Source: an uncultured Lentisphaeria bacterium (GTDB lineage Bacteria > Verrucomicrobiota > Lentisphaeria > Victivallales > Victivallaceae). Taken from it: a DNA stretch of 21,560 nucleotides. Shown here one piece after another: positions 13,609 through 21,532 of the stretch. The stretch lies in contig CALABZ010000449.1 of the NCBI GenBank assembly GCA_937888615.1, forward strand, positions 1-21,560, in the 5' to 3' direction. The position numbers and the translations under genes are program-made. Numbering within the stretch: position 1 is the stretch's first letter; each line of letters opens with the position of its first letter. The notes under the pieces were generated by a model. It saw only the letters and a program-made list of their open reading frames with translations, had not been told where the DNA came from and made no database searches.

Positions 13609-15294
13609 TTATTTCATGATCGGTTTCGTCTGGGCGGCTCCCTTCGCCAAATCCGGGGAATTCCATTGGCACCGGGCCACCACGATCAGTTCCGAATTCT
13701 TGATCGAGGTCGATTTACTGGAGAAGAGGTAGCCCAGCCATGGAATATCCTTCAGGAACGGAATGCCGTCGTCGGACGTGACCTCGTTCTGCTTTTTCAG
13801 CCCGCCGATGACGAACCCTTCGCTGCCGTAGGGCAGGCTGACCGTCTGCGTCACGACGTTGTTGCTGCCGATTCGCGGTGTGCCGTTCGAGTTAAATCCG
13901 AGGAGGCTGTTGTTGCTCAATTGGATCTTGAAATTGGCTTCGTTCAGGTTTACCGAAGCGTTGTCGATGGTCATATTGAAGCCGAATCCGGTGAATGGGA
14001 GCACTTCCTGGGCTTTGCCTTTGCCGACGCCGATATCGTTCGGGTTAAGGGTTTGTCCGACCAGCGCGGAGAGCAGTTCGTAGGGGCCCACGCCGTAATC
14101 CGGGTTGCCGTTGCCGGGGATAGTGGCGCCGGGAACCGGTTTGGAGGTGTCCACATAAAAAATCTGGGTGGTGCGGTTCAGCTTGGCGCTGGTGTTGTTG
14201 CGGATGACGATTTCGCCGGTGTGTGAGATATGGGCTTTGCCGTTGCTGACCAGAAAATCAATGTAGCGGGTGTTCCATTTCGGGTTGAAATTGAAGAAAC
14301 TGGTGCGTTCGCTGCCGAAGTTTCGATTCATGCCGCCGGTATAGATCGCGGACCAGTTGTTGCGGTAGCGCCCGCCGACGGAGAAGAAATCGACGCCTTC
14401 GTTGTTCTTCCAGTTCTGGAAGTCGATGCCGATTTTGTCGTCATTTTCCTCGGTCATTTCGTAGACGGTGATGGAGAGGCGGAGTTGCGGAAGCGGCACG
14501 TCGTACTTGGCGAGCATCCGCGAAATGTTATCGCAGGAATAGTTCGACACGTAAAAGATCAGCCAATTCAGCACCGGGTCGTAGGAGATGATATCCTGTC
14601 CCTGCCAGAGTTCGCTGACGTCGGTCACGTTCATGCCGACATTCTGGATCAGCGGCAGCAGATTGACCGCCGGGACGTATTTGGGCAGGTAGAAAAACGT
14701 CTGAAACCCGAAATTGGAGCCCATGCCGGGTTTGTCCAGAAACTCGACGAGCGAATCGATGCCCATGCCGTTTTCGCTGTCCTTGAACCGGTAATCCTCG
14801 GCGCTGACGATCACCAGGCCGGTGCCGTCCACGTATTTCAGACACTCCACGGCGGTGTTGCTGCCGAGCTGGACCGTCGGATTGTAGCCGGGTTGGGCGT
14901 CAGGGGGCGTGTTCAACACCGCTTCGCTTTTGGTGGCCACGGAGGAACCGGGGCCCGGCCCGGTGGTGTTCGAGGGGTATTGCTGAACCAGCGACGTGTT
15001 GCCGACCCGTTTGGACTGGACCATCTGGCGCAGGAACTGCCGGAATTCGTAGGCGTCGACATGTTTAAGCAGATAGGCTTTGGTCACGACGCGGGGGTCG
15101 TTGTTGTCGCGGATGAAGTGCACGGTTTTGGTATTTTCTTTCACGCTCAGGAGCAGTTGGGCGTGAACCCGGGTGCTGTCGTAGCCGCCGGTGTTGTTGA
15201 AGTTGGAGTCCCGGGGGACGCCGGCGACTTCGTCCGCCGTCGCTATTGTTGCGGCGGCGGCCAGGAACAGGCTGGGGAGTAAATATTTTTTCAT
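13609..15294 (-). CDS. Secretin-like outer-membrane protein B
   Basis: This 561-residue protein has a Sec signal (MKKYLLPSLFLAAAATIATA, likely cut after residue 20). Repeated N-type domains follow: TKAYLLKHVDAYEFRQFLRQ (71-90) is the typical 'strand then helix' secretin N-domain. The C-terminus holds the secretin signature GIPFLKDIPWLGYLFSS (510-526), then a strand ending IVVARC. The central LRLSITVYEM and IGIDFQNWKN (288-297) match the neighbouring protein's 211-220, so the two are paralogues. Secretins form gated rings for type II/III secretion, pili or phage. The start overlaps the previous gene's stop (ATGA, 15291-15294), so the pair is translationally coupled. A Gly/Pro/Ser/Thr-rich, low-complexity stretch at about 98-140 is probably an exposed loop. 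Homo- or hetero-ring formation is not known. Confidence 0.82.
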   Translation of the reverse strand: MKKYLLPSLFLAAAATIATADEVAGVPRDSNFNNTGGYDSTRVHAQLLLSVKENTKTVHFIRDNNDPRVVTKAYLLKHVDAYEFRQFLRQMVQSKRVGNTSLVQQYPSNTTGPGPGSSVATKSEAVLNTPPDAQPGYNPTVQLGSNTAVECLKYVDGTGLVIVSAEDYRFKDSENGMGIDSLVEFLDKPGMGSNFGFQTFFYLPKYVPAVNLLPLIQNVGMNVTDVSELWQGQDIISYDPVLNWLIFYVSNYSCDNISRMLAKYDVPLPQLRLSITVYEMTEENDDKIGIDFQNWKNNEGVDFFSVGGRYRNNWSAIYTGGMNRNFGSERTSFFNFNPKWNTRYIDFLVSNGKAHISHTGEIVIRNNTSAKLNRTTQIFYVDTSKPVPGATIPGNGNPDYGVGPYELLSALVGQTLNPNDIGVGKGKAQEVLPFTGFGFNMTIDNASVNLNEANFKIQLSNNSLLGFNSNGTPRIGSNNVVTQTVSLPYGSEGFVIGGLKKQNEVTSDDGIPFLKDIPWLGYLFSSKSTSIKNSELIVVARCQWNSPDLAKGAAQTKPIMK

Positions 15295-16742
15295 AAGGCT
15301 TTCCCCTGTTTTTTCACTTGAAACAATTTGCCGGCTTCCAGTCCGTTGGGGACCGACGTATTGAGCAGTGTGGCCTTGACGGTCATATAAACCGAGGTTT
15401 TTTCCCGGCTGCGGGTGGTGGTGCCGAAGAAATATTTGAGAACCGGGATTTTCGACAGGAACGGCACCCCGATGGTCTGCTCTACATCCTGAAATTTATC
15501 CCATTTGGCCAGAATCGTGTCTTTATTCAATTCGATCAGTGTATTGCCGTCGATTTCGGACGTTTCGATCAGTTCGGTGCCGACGTTGTTGCGTTCGACC
15601 ACGTTGGCGGTCTGGACGGAATACCCGAAGTTGACCGTTCCCTTGAAATTGGAGTATTCGCCCGGCGAGTAATTTTTGAACGAAAACGGTTCGTTCGCGG
15701 GGTCTCCCGCCTGCGGAATGCCGTAATGCAGGTTTACGATGGGGGTGATTAGTTTCAAATAAATCTGGCTCATGCCGGGCTGGAGGGATATCTGGCTCAG
15801 CCCGACGCTGGTCTGATCGTTGTTGGATTTGACGATATTCTGGAGTTGTGGATTGAACAGCAGCGCATAACTTTCGGAATCGGAGTTGGAGACGGTGAGG
15901 GTGGCGGTGTTGGTAATTTTGGCCTTGCCGCTCTGTTCCAACACCCGGAGGAAGCTGGCGTCGAACTGCGGCGCGAAGAGAAATCCGCCGAACGGCCCCG
16001 AAAGCGACTGGATGGCCGCTGAACCTGCCGAACTTACGCCGAATGCCTGGAAACCGGCGCTGAAAATATTCAAGCCGGGACCGTTCTTCCAGGCGAGGTA
16101 GTCGATGCCGAGGTCGAGCATGTCTGATTCGCGCACTTCCACCACCGTGAAAACGAAATTTACCTGAGGCGGCGGACGGTCCAGCCAGCCGAGGAACTGA
16201 AACATGAACTGTGAATTGCTGGAATTGTCTTTCCAGTAAATCTGATTGGAATTTTTGTCCCAGCCGTAAACCGAATCGTAGGGACCGGCGTTGATCGCCG
16301 CGTTGACCACCATGTTGACCAGGTCTTGCCCCGAACGGTACTTGGGACGGTAGACTTCGCGCGTGATGCCGGTTCCCTTCAGGATTTCGCCGGGGACTTT
16401 GCCTTCAATCTTGACCGGGCGGTCGGCCAGTTTGATGAAATCATCGACATAGGGCATCATCTTGCGCGGACAGGTGACGGTCAGGATCTGCTCGCTGTTG
16501 TTGCTGTAATTGATACAGTTGACTATCGAATTCATATTGTAACGCTTGACCATTCCCATGACGAAAGGGATCAGGTCGTTCGACTGGGTATATTTCAACA
16601 CGTAAATTTTAGAAACCATGTAATCCTGCGCGTCGTCCTGAACCAGCCGCACAACGCGGGTATCGTTGCCGTCCTGTGCTCCGCCCGCGATTGGTCCAAG
16701 ACAACATATTACCGCGCAAATACAGCGTAGACCAAATTTCAT
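15291..16742 (-). CDS. Secretin-like outer-membrane protein A
   Basis: The 483-residue protein has a Sec signal (MKFGLRCICAVICCLGPIAGGA, cut near 22). An N-type domain follows (SKIYVLKYTQSNDLIPFVMG, 44-63), then a second (about 125-190). The secretin core includes VNFVFTVVEV and LGIDYLAWKN (211-220), and the signature GVPFLSKIPVLKYFFGT lies at 425-441. It is clearly related to its downstream neighbour but lacks that protein's low-complexity loop. No GspE-like ATPase, GspF platform or pseudopilin gene is in view. It begins the three-gene cell-envelope cluster. An AGAGG site lies 9 nt before the ATG. A terminator for the upstream permease stands 55 bp before the start, so a separate promoter is expected, but none is convincing by eye. 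Confidence 0.8.
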   Translation of the reverse strand: MKFGLRCICAVICCLGPIAGGAQDGNDTRVVRLVQDDAQDYMVSKIYVLKYTQSNDLIPFVMGMVKRYNMNSIVNCINYSNNSEQILTVTCPRKMMPYVDDFIKLADRPVKIEGKVPGEILKGTGITREVYRPKYRSGQDLVNMVVNAAINAGPYDSVYGWDKNSNQIYWKDNSSNSQFMFQFLGWLDRPPPQVNFVFTVVEVRESDMLDLGIDYLAWKNGPGLNIFSAGFQAFGVSSAGSAAIQSLSGPFGGFLFAPQFDASFLRVLEQSGKAKITNTATLTVSNSDSESYALLFNPQLQNIVKSNNDQTSVGLSQISLQPGMSQIYLKLITPIVNLHYGIPQAGDPANEPFSFKNYSPGEYSNFKGTVNFGYSVQTANVVERNNVGTELIETSEIDGNTLIELNKDTILAKWDKFQDVEQTIGVPFLSKIPVLKYFFGTTTRSREKTSVYMTVKATLLNTSVPNGLEAGKLFQVKKQGKAL

Positions 16743-16797
16743 ATTATATCGTTACCTCTGTTCTGATGGATCGTGTTCTGAACCGTCGCGGTGCTGG

Positions 16798-16826
16798 AAA
16801 AGTCCGGAACCGCGGCGGTTGACCGG
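16798..16826 (-). terminator. Candidate intrinsic terminator after the amino-acid antiporter gene
   Basis: Read on the minus strand, CCGG, a 2-base bulge, and AACCGC-C-GCGGTT then CCGG form a strong GC hairpin starting a few bases after the antiporter stop codon (16830). A short TTTT follows two bases later. The stem is strong and the U tract short, so termination may be partial, allowing some read-through into the secretin genes. Confidence 0.55.
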
Positions 16827-16829
16827 TTT

Positions 16830-18248
16830 TCAGACCGCAGGCTGTGCGGCCGTTTCCTTTTGTTTCTTTTTGTAATAATGATAGAAAATGAGCGGAATCG
16901 ATATTGAGAACAGCGTCCCGACCAACAGGAAGCCGACATACAATACGACTGAAAGCGTTCCCTTTTTCATCACATTGTCCGGCGGAATAAAACCGACCAG
17001 GATCGAAACCAGACTGGTTAGCCAGGCGATGCCCGCAACAATCCAGATCCCGGCTTTGCCGCCCGGAATCCGGTACGGACGTTCCTTGTCCGGCTGGGAA
17101 TAACGCAGCCGGATCGCGGCGGCGAACATCAGCAGGTACATCACCATGTAGAGCTGGGCGGTCAGGGCGGACATCAGCCAGAACGCATTCGAAATCGTCG
17201 GCATGAAAAGCACCACCGTGGCCAATAGCGAACTGAACGTCGCCTGCGCCACCAGAATGCGCACCGGCATATCCTGGCTGTTGCGTTTCTGCCAGTATTT
17301 CGGCAGGTAGCCTTCCCTGGCCACTTCCAACACTCCTTTGGAGGGGCCGAGAATCCAGGTCACCACCATGGTCAGCGCGCCGTAAGCCAGCAGGATGCAT
17401 ATGATCGGCGTCACCCATCTGCAATGCAGTGAGGTGAAGATGTCTTCGAACGCCTGGCAGACGCCCGCCGCCAGACTGAGCTTGCTCGGCGGCACCACTA
17501 CCGCGATTGCCAGCGATCCCGCCACCGAAAGCAGGATGACCAATATGCTGGCGAACAGGATTGCCCTCGGAAAACTTTTCGACGGATTGTTCATCTCCGT
17601 CACGTGCACCGAGCTCATTTCCATTCCGGCCAGTGACACCATCATGCCGGCCAGCAGCATCAGTTGGGTGCTGTTGCCGAGGCTCGGGATCAGAGCATCG
17701 GCCGAGAACGGGATTTGGATCGGATCGCCCAGGAACAGATAGATGATCACCATGACGATGATCGCCACCCCCGGTATGAGTGTCCCGAACAGCGCGCCCG
17801 AGCTCGACAGGAACGCGGATACCCGCATTCCCTTGAAGTTCAGAAAGGTGGAGAGCCACAGCGTGATCAGGATGGTGATGAATACAAACCATTTATTTGT
17901 CGCCAGGTCCGGGTTGAACACATAGGCGATGGCCGAGGCGACGAACGTCAGCACCGCCGGAAACCACGGCAGGTTCTCCAGCCATTGCATGAAGATCGCC
18001 ACAAAACCCCATTTGGGGCCGAACGCCTGTTTCACCCACAGGTAGACCCCCCCGTTCTCCGGATAGGTGCTGGCCAGTTCCGCCGAAATTAGCGCGGACG
18101 GAACGAAAAAACAGATACAAGCCGCGATAATATAGAAAATCACAGACCATCCATAATCTGCCAATGTCGGCAGGTTACGCAGCGACAGCACGGCCGCTAC
18201 GGTAATCATCGACATTGTAAAGACGCTTAAGGACTTAGCTTTACCCAT
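16830..18248 (-). CDS. APC-family amino-acid antiporter (GadC/AdiC-like)
   Basis: The 472-residue protein has about 12 hydrophobic segments. It opens with the APC signature seen in glutamate/GABA antiporters: LRNLPTLADYGW, then SAELASTYPENGGVYLWVKQAFG with the conserved GG-V/I-Y turn. The PYRIPGG motif before a late segment is also typical. Such proteins swap an outside amino acid for its decarboxylated product, exporting protons' worth of charge under acid stress. ATG 18248 is preferred over GTG 18257 because GGAG lies 8 nt before it. The gene follows the decarboxylase with a 32-bp gap, so cotranscription is near certain. The pairing with an AdiA-like decarboxylase suggests arginine/agmatine exchange, although GadC-like sequence features leave the substrate open. 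Confidence 0.88.
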   Translation of the reverse strand: MGKAKSLSVFTMSMITVAAVLSLRNLPTLADYGWSVIFYIIAACICFFVPSALISAELASTYPENGGVYLWVKQAFGPKWGFVAIFMQWLENLPWFPAVLTFVASAIAYVFNPDLATNKWFVFITILITLWLSTFLNFKGMRVSAFLSSSGALFGTLIPGVAIIVMVIIYLFLGDPIQIPFSADALIPSLGNSTQLMLLAGMMVSLAGMEMSSVHVTEMNNPSKSFPRAILFASILVILLSVAGSLAIAVVVPPSKLSLAAGVCQAFEDIFTSLHCRWVTPIICILLAYGALTMVVTWILGPSKGVLEVAREGYLPKYWQKRNSQDMPVRILVAQATFSSLLATVVLFMPTISNAFWLMSALTAQLYMVMYLLMFAAAIRLRYSQPDKERPYRIPGGKAGIWIVAGIAWLTSLVSILVGFIPPDNVMKKGTLSVVLYVGFLLVGTLFSISIPLIFYHYYKKKQKETAAQPAV

Positions 18249-18280
18249 AATAGTCACTCCATGTGTTTTTGACTAATATC

Positions 18281-20581
18281 TTACTTTTTGATGCAGAAAG
18301 ATTTGAATTTGGTCTTCCCCTTGACTTCCTCGCGTTCCACGCCATGAATGTCGCCCTCGTAACCGGGGAATTTCTCTTCGAACGCCTGCCGGGTTTTCAG
18401 GTAGTCGAGGATTGGATAGGCTTTTTTGTTGAGGATTTCGCCGCCCATGACGATCGGGATTCCCGGCGGGTAGGGGACCAGCATCACCGCCGGAATCCGG
18501 TCGGCCATGTCATCAAGGAAGACATATTCCACATTTTTGCGGACCACCTCATGATAAGCGTCGGCGGGCTTCATCGCCTGGTCCGGAATGACTTCGAACG
18601 CCGCCTGCATTTTGTCGAGGAGTTTATGGTCGCGGATGAACCGGTGCATCGACACCGCGTGATCCTTCAGTCCGATATTGCCGTAGGCTTCGGGATACTG
18701 CGCGGCCAGGTCCGGGAATACCTCGCGCATCGGGGCGTTGCGGTCGAAAAGCTCTTTGAATTTGAGCAGTTCCGCCAGCAACGTGCCTTGTTTGGCCCGG
18801 GTGGTGCCCAGCGAATTCAGCATCAGGAACGAATAGTAGTCGGTTTTTTCGCAGACGATGTTATGGAGGATCAGGTAATTGGTCAGGATCGAGGCGGGAA
18901 TGCCCCAGTCGCCGATTTGGCCGGATTCCGAAACGCCTGGTGTGGTGATGGTCAGCTTGATCGGGTCGAGCATGACATAACCGTCTTCGATGTCTGCGAA
19001 GCCGTGCCATGGATTTTTCGCGCTCATGACCCATGGTTCCTGATGGGTGGCCAGATAGTCGATATCCGCCTTGGAGAACGGAATCTTCTTCCCGTTCTGC
19101 ATGATCCAGTCGGGCTGCCACATGCCGAAAAACCAGTCGTTATCCTTGGCCAGCTCCGCATGGAGCGACGCCATCTTGCGCCGGAACTGCACGGCTTCAC
19201 GAATAATGTCGTGAATCAGGATTTCACCCTGGTCCTGCATCATTTTGGTCGCCACGTCGAGCGAGGCGATCATGTTGTATTGCGGCGAGGTGGAGCCGTG
19301 CATCATGTAGGATTCGTTGAACTCGTCCGGGTTGATCTTGATCTTGCCGCCGTCCTTGATATGGAGCATCGAAGCCTGACTGAACGCGGTCAGCAGTTTA
19401 TGGGTGGACTGCGAACAGAAGATCGGGGGATCGTTCGGCTTGAGCGGCGTATCCGCCATGCCGAAGTGATCCTTGTAAACCGGGTTGAACTTGGCGTAGG
19501 CGTACCAGGCTTCATCGAAATGAAGGTTTTCCACCGATTTGGAGAGTTCGCTCTTGATTTTTGCCACGTTGTAGCAGACGCCGTCGTAGGTGGAGTTGGT
19601 CAGCGCGGACATTTTCACCGTCTGCGACTTCAGCTTGGACGGAATCAGCTTGTTGCTTTTGACTTTTTTCTGGATCGACGCGGGCGAAAATTCGCTCAAC
19701 CGCACCGGCCCGATGATGCCGCGTTTGTTGCGCCGCGGAATCATGTACACCGGAAACGCCTCTGTAATGACCATCGCGTAATTCAACGATTTATGGCAGT
19801 TGCGGTCCACGAAGGCGATTTCGTCACGCACCAACTGGCTGCGCCAGATGATCTGGTTCACCGTGGAGGTGCCGTTCAGTACATAATAGGTGTAGTCGGC
19901 GCCGAACGCGGCGGCGGAATTTTTCTCGGCGTCGCCGACGATTCCTTCGTGGTCCAGCAGCGACCCCAGCTCGGGGACGGAGATGGAGAGGTCGGAGCGC
20001 AGGGTGTTTTCGCCGAAGAATTTGAACAGCGCCACCCCGGCGGGCGAGCGGAGGAATCCCTGGCCGCCGAGGTGCCCCGGCGTATGCCAGGCGTACTTGT
20101 ATTCCTCGGCGTACTTGACCAGTTCGCCGAAGAATTTCGGATAAACGCTTTTAATGTATTCGAGGAGATGGACTTCGATGCGCCCGGCGAGAAATTCGGC
20201 GGTGTCCGCGCTTTTCCACATGCAGCCGTTAATGCGGGAGAGGACTTCCAGAGGAATATTTTCCGTTTCGAGGGTATCGGTCAGCAGCAGGATCGGGACC
20301 GTTTTATTGCGGCGGCGCATGAGCGCGATGAAGTGTTCCGGGTGGAGGTGTTCGCTTTTGTCCTCGCGCGGGAGTTCCCAGTCGACGATGACGCAACCGA
20401 TATCGGCGCGCGAGACGAATACTTCCATCGCATCCTCATAGAGGAACGACCGGATAACCTTGCAATGCTGGACGTCCTCCAACTGGTCCGCAATCTCGTG
20501 AATACGGAATCCGTCGTCAGTTTCCCGGGTGAAATCCTGCGATACGATCAGGATGGGCCAGGCACTTTTGGTGATTTTCAT
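18281..20581 (-). CDS. PLP-dependent Orn/Lys/Arg decarboxylase, AdiA-like (probably arginine)
   Basis: The 766-residue protein matches the inducible decarboxylase family: an N-terminal receiver-like wing domain (about 8-130), a PLP fold-type I domain with YYVLNGTSTVNQII (232-245), CHKS (H263, ring-stacking His), HFDEAW (D356, cofactor N1), and STHKLL with Schiff-base K395. The C-terminal domain ends near DIHGVERE. The segment around APMREVFPDLAAQYPEAYGN resembles AdiA more than CadA or SpeF, so arginine to agmatine plus CO2 is favoured, though lysine is not excluded. E. coli AdiA is 755 residues. GGAGA precedes the start. With the antiporter this forms a proton-consuming acid-resistance module in the cytoplasm. 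The window also holds a long open frame on the opposite strand across this gene, which is a shadow. Confidence 0.9.
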   Translation of the reverse strand: MKITKSAWPILIVSQDFTRETDDGFRIHEIADQLEDVQHCKVIRSFLYEDAMEVFVSRADIGCVIVDWELPREDKSEHLHPEHFIALMRRRNKTVPILLLTDTLETENIPLEVLSRINGCMWKSADTAEFLAGRIEVHLLEYIKSVYPKFFGELVKYAEEYKYAWHTPGHLGGQGFLRSPAGVALFKFFGENTLRSDLSISVPELGSLLDHEGIVGDAEKNSAAAFGADYTYYVLNGTSTVNQIIWRSQLVRDEIAFVDRNCHKSLNYAMVITEAFPVYMIPRRNKRGIIGPVRLSEFSPASIQKKVKSNKLIPSKLKSQTVKMSALTNSTYDGVCYNVAKIKSELSKSVENLHFDEAWYAYAKFNPVYKDHFGMADTPLKPNDPPIFCSQSTHKLLTAFSQASMLHIKDGGKIKINPDEFNESYMMHGSTSPQYNMIASLDVATKMMQDQGEILIHDIIREAVQFRRKMASLHAELAKDNDWFFGMWQPDWIMQNGKKIPFSKADIDYLATHQEPWVMSAKNPWHGFADIEDGYVMLDPIKLTITTPGVSESGQIGDWGIPASILTNYLILHNIVCEKTDYYSFLMLNSLGTTRAKQGTLLAELLKFKELFDRNAPMREVFPDLAAQYPEAYGNIGLKDHAVSMHRFIRDHKLLDKMQAAFEVIPDQAMKPADAYHEVVRKNVEYVFLDDMADRIPAVMLVPYPPGIPIVMGGEILNKKAYPILDYLKTRQAFEEKFPGYEGDIHGVEREEVKGKTKFKSFCIKK

Positions 20582-20900
20582 AGCAGTTTCTCCATTGGTT
20601 GCTTGGAAAAATACGATTTTGATGGTTTGGTTTCACATGTGGGACGCGGGGTTGGTATAGTTATGGCGGTATTATCGGGGAGGGACAGGGGGATAGACTG
20701 GAGCAAATTCGAATGGGAAGGGCGTTCATGGCAAGGTCTTTCCCAAATCTCGGCATCGTTTATTTCAGGCTGTGCAAGATGGTTGTTTCTGTTGTCGGAA
20801 CCAGTGGAACAGGCGAAGTTTGAAACGGCCGATTGTGAGCGGCAAAAACTGCTTGAAATTGCGTTGAGGCTTTGTTCTGACAATTGAAATTCCCTTACTG
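20582..20900 (-). other. Long leader of the decarboxylase-antiporter transcript
   Basis: About 320 bp separate the predicted start site (near 20900) from the decarboxylase ATG. No family gene is recognised. A 112-codon minus-strand frame ending in ATGA overlap with the decarboxylase exists, but its ATG (20916) lies upstream of the predicted transcript start and its composition is Ser-rich and unconvincing. A TGGGAA/TTCCCA inverted repeat and other short pairings occur, but no known riboswitch pattern was recognised by eye. The region may hold regulatory RNA structure. Confidence 0.4.
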
Positions 20901-20906
20901 ACTGCG

Positions 20907-20935
20907 AATATATCATGGGATAAATCTGATGTCAA
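20907..20935 (-). promoter_or_regulatory. Sigma-70-type promoter for the decarboxylase-antiporter unit
   Basis: On the minus strand TTGACA (complement of 20930-20935) and TATATT (complement of 20907-20912) are separated by exactly 17 bp, with a perfect -35 and five of six -10 bases. It points at the decarboxylase. No better match closer to the gene was noticed. Confidence 0.65.
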
Positions 20936-20947
20936 TGCCCGGGGCAT
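20935..20947. promoter_or_regulatory. 13-bp palindrome ATGCCC-G-GGGCAT touching the -35 box
   Basis: A perfect 6-bp inverted repeat around one base shares its first base with the -35 hexamer of the decarboxylase promoter. The position suits an activator or repressor site. No T tract follows it on either strand in the right place, so it is not a terminator. The bound protein is unknown. Confidence 0.4.
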
Positions 20948-21043
20948 AAAAAACACGGAATTTCGAACGGTTTCGAGTAGCGGATTGTCCGTAATTGCCT
21001 CAGCCGGCCCTGAATGAAAAATCATTTTCTCGTGATGCACCTG

Positions 21044-21072
21044 TTGACGAAATTCAAACTCGATATTATTGT
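21044..21072 (+). promoter_or_regulatory. Promoter of the LacI-family regulator
   Basis: TTGACG (21044-21049), a 17-bp spacer and TATTGT (21067-21072) lie upstream of the LacI start codon at 21102. The start would be near 21079, inside the palindrome at 21071-21086. The -10 matches only four of six bases. It is divergent from the decarboxylase promoter at about 110 bp. Confidence 0.5.
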
Positions 21073-21086
21073 TTATACGTATAAAC
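21071..21086. promoter_or_regulatory. Perfect 16-bp CG-centred palindrome, LacI-type operator
   Basis: GTTTATACGTATAAAC reads the same on both strands and has the central CG typical of LacI-family operators. It covers the predicted transcription start and lies 15 bp before the LacI ATG, with an AGGTGA ribosome binding site between. Autorepression is the natural reading. Confidence 0.7.
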
Positions 21087-21101
21087 AGGTGAAGCGGCAA
21101 T

Positions 21102-21359
21102 ATGAATCAGAAAGCGATAGCCGAAAAATTGAATATCTCGCAGGCTACGGTGTCGATGGCGCTAAAAGGGGCGCCGCGCATTTCGCGTTTGCTTGGGGAT
21201 ACGAGCTGAATTTTTTCAGGAATTGCAGAAGTTATTGATGCCCCACGCTTATTTGCTGCATTTGTCGCAGGCGAAAACGCCGCCGGAACTGGCGACAACG
21301 GTCGCCTACCTGAAAAAGCTCCGGGTCGCCGGGGTCATCGGACTCGGTATGATGGCCCG
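21102..21359 (+). pseudogene. Broken LacI-family regulator (HTH plus out-of-frame sensor fragment)
   Basis: From ATG 21102 the frame gives a textbook LacI HTH (AIAEKLNISQATVSMALKG, residues 5-23), then stops at 21207-21209 after 35 residues. In the next frame from about 21193, EFFQELQKLLMPHAYLLHLS and VAYLKKLRVAGVIGLG match the start of the LacI sensor domain, but the hinge and about 40 residues between are missing. After about 21355 the LacI similarity ends. So the gene is shortened, frame-shifted and cut. It may be a real pseudogene, but the adapter sequence 170 bp further on makes an assembly or library artefact at least as likely. Confidence 0.65.
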
Positions 21360-21532
21360 GGATTCCGGGTGCGCCAGCTTGAACAGGCCCGGCGGATGGT
21401 ACGCAAGAGCATCAATCACCCATCGATTATCCTGTGGGGATTTCTCAACGAAGCGGAGACGAGCGTCTCGGAGGCGCTGCCGTTGATTACGGAACTGTGT
21501 GATGCAATCCGGCAGGAAGACGATTCCCGACT
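21360..21532 (+). pseudogene. Glycoside hydrolase family 2 catalytic-domain fragment
   Basis: The frame reads through VRQLEQARRMVRKSINHPSI and then ILWGFLNEAE, the GH2 strand whose Asn-Glu pair holds the acid/base residue of beta-galactosidases and beta-glucuronidases. About 58 residues are present, with no start, no N-terminal sandwich domains and no continuation, as genomic sequence ends at 21532. It joins directly onto the LacI fragment without a gene boundary. A LacI-GH2 gene pair is common in sugar loci, so both pieces may come from one real locus that lost internal parts. The family call is good; the structure is suspect. Confidence 0.65.

Noticed and set aside
14230..15282. A 350-codon plus-strand frame opposite secretin-like protein B
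   Set aside because: The minus strand has a signal peptide and a secretin signature; the plus frame has a composition typical of reverse-complement shadows.
16743..16748. TATAAT on the minus strand directly before the ATG of secretin-like protein A
   Set aside because: As a -10 box it would start transcription inside the signal-peptide codons, and there is no -35 box at the right distance.
16744..17892. A 382-codon minus-strand frame overlapping the antiporter gene
   Set aside because: It is an alternative frame of the same strand, rich in Gly, Arg and His, with no membrane segments, while the overlapping frame is a 12-segment transporter.
18263..20887. An 874-codon open frame on the plus strand opposite the decarboxylase gene
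   Set aside because: The minus strand encodes a complete PLP decarboxylase with all key residues. The plus frame is a by-product of GC-rich third codon positions and shows no family features.
20578..20916. A 112-codon minus-strand frame overlapping the decarboxylase start by ATGA
   Set aside because: Its ATG lies upstream of the predicted transcription start, it has no clear ribosome binding site, and its Ser-rich composition resembles no family. It is not fully excluded.
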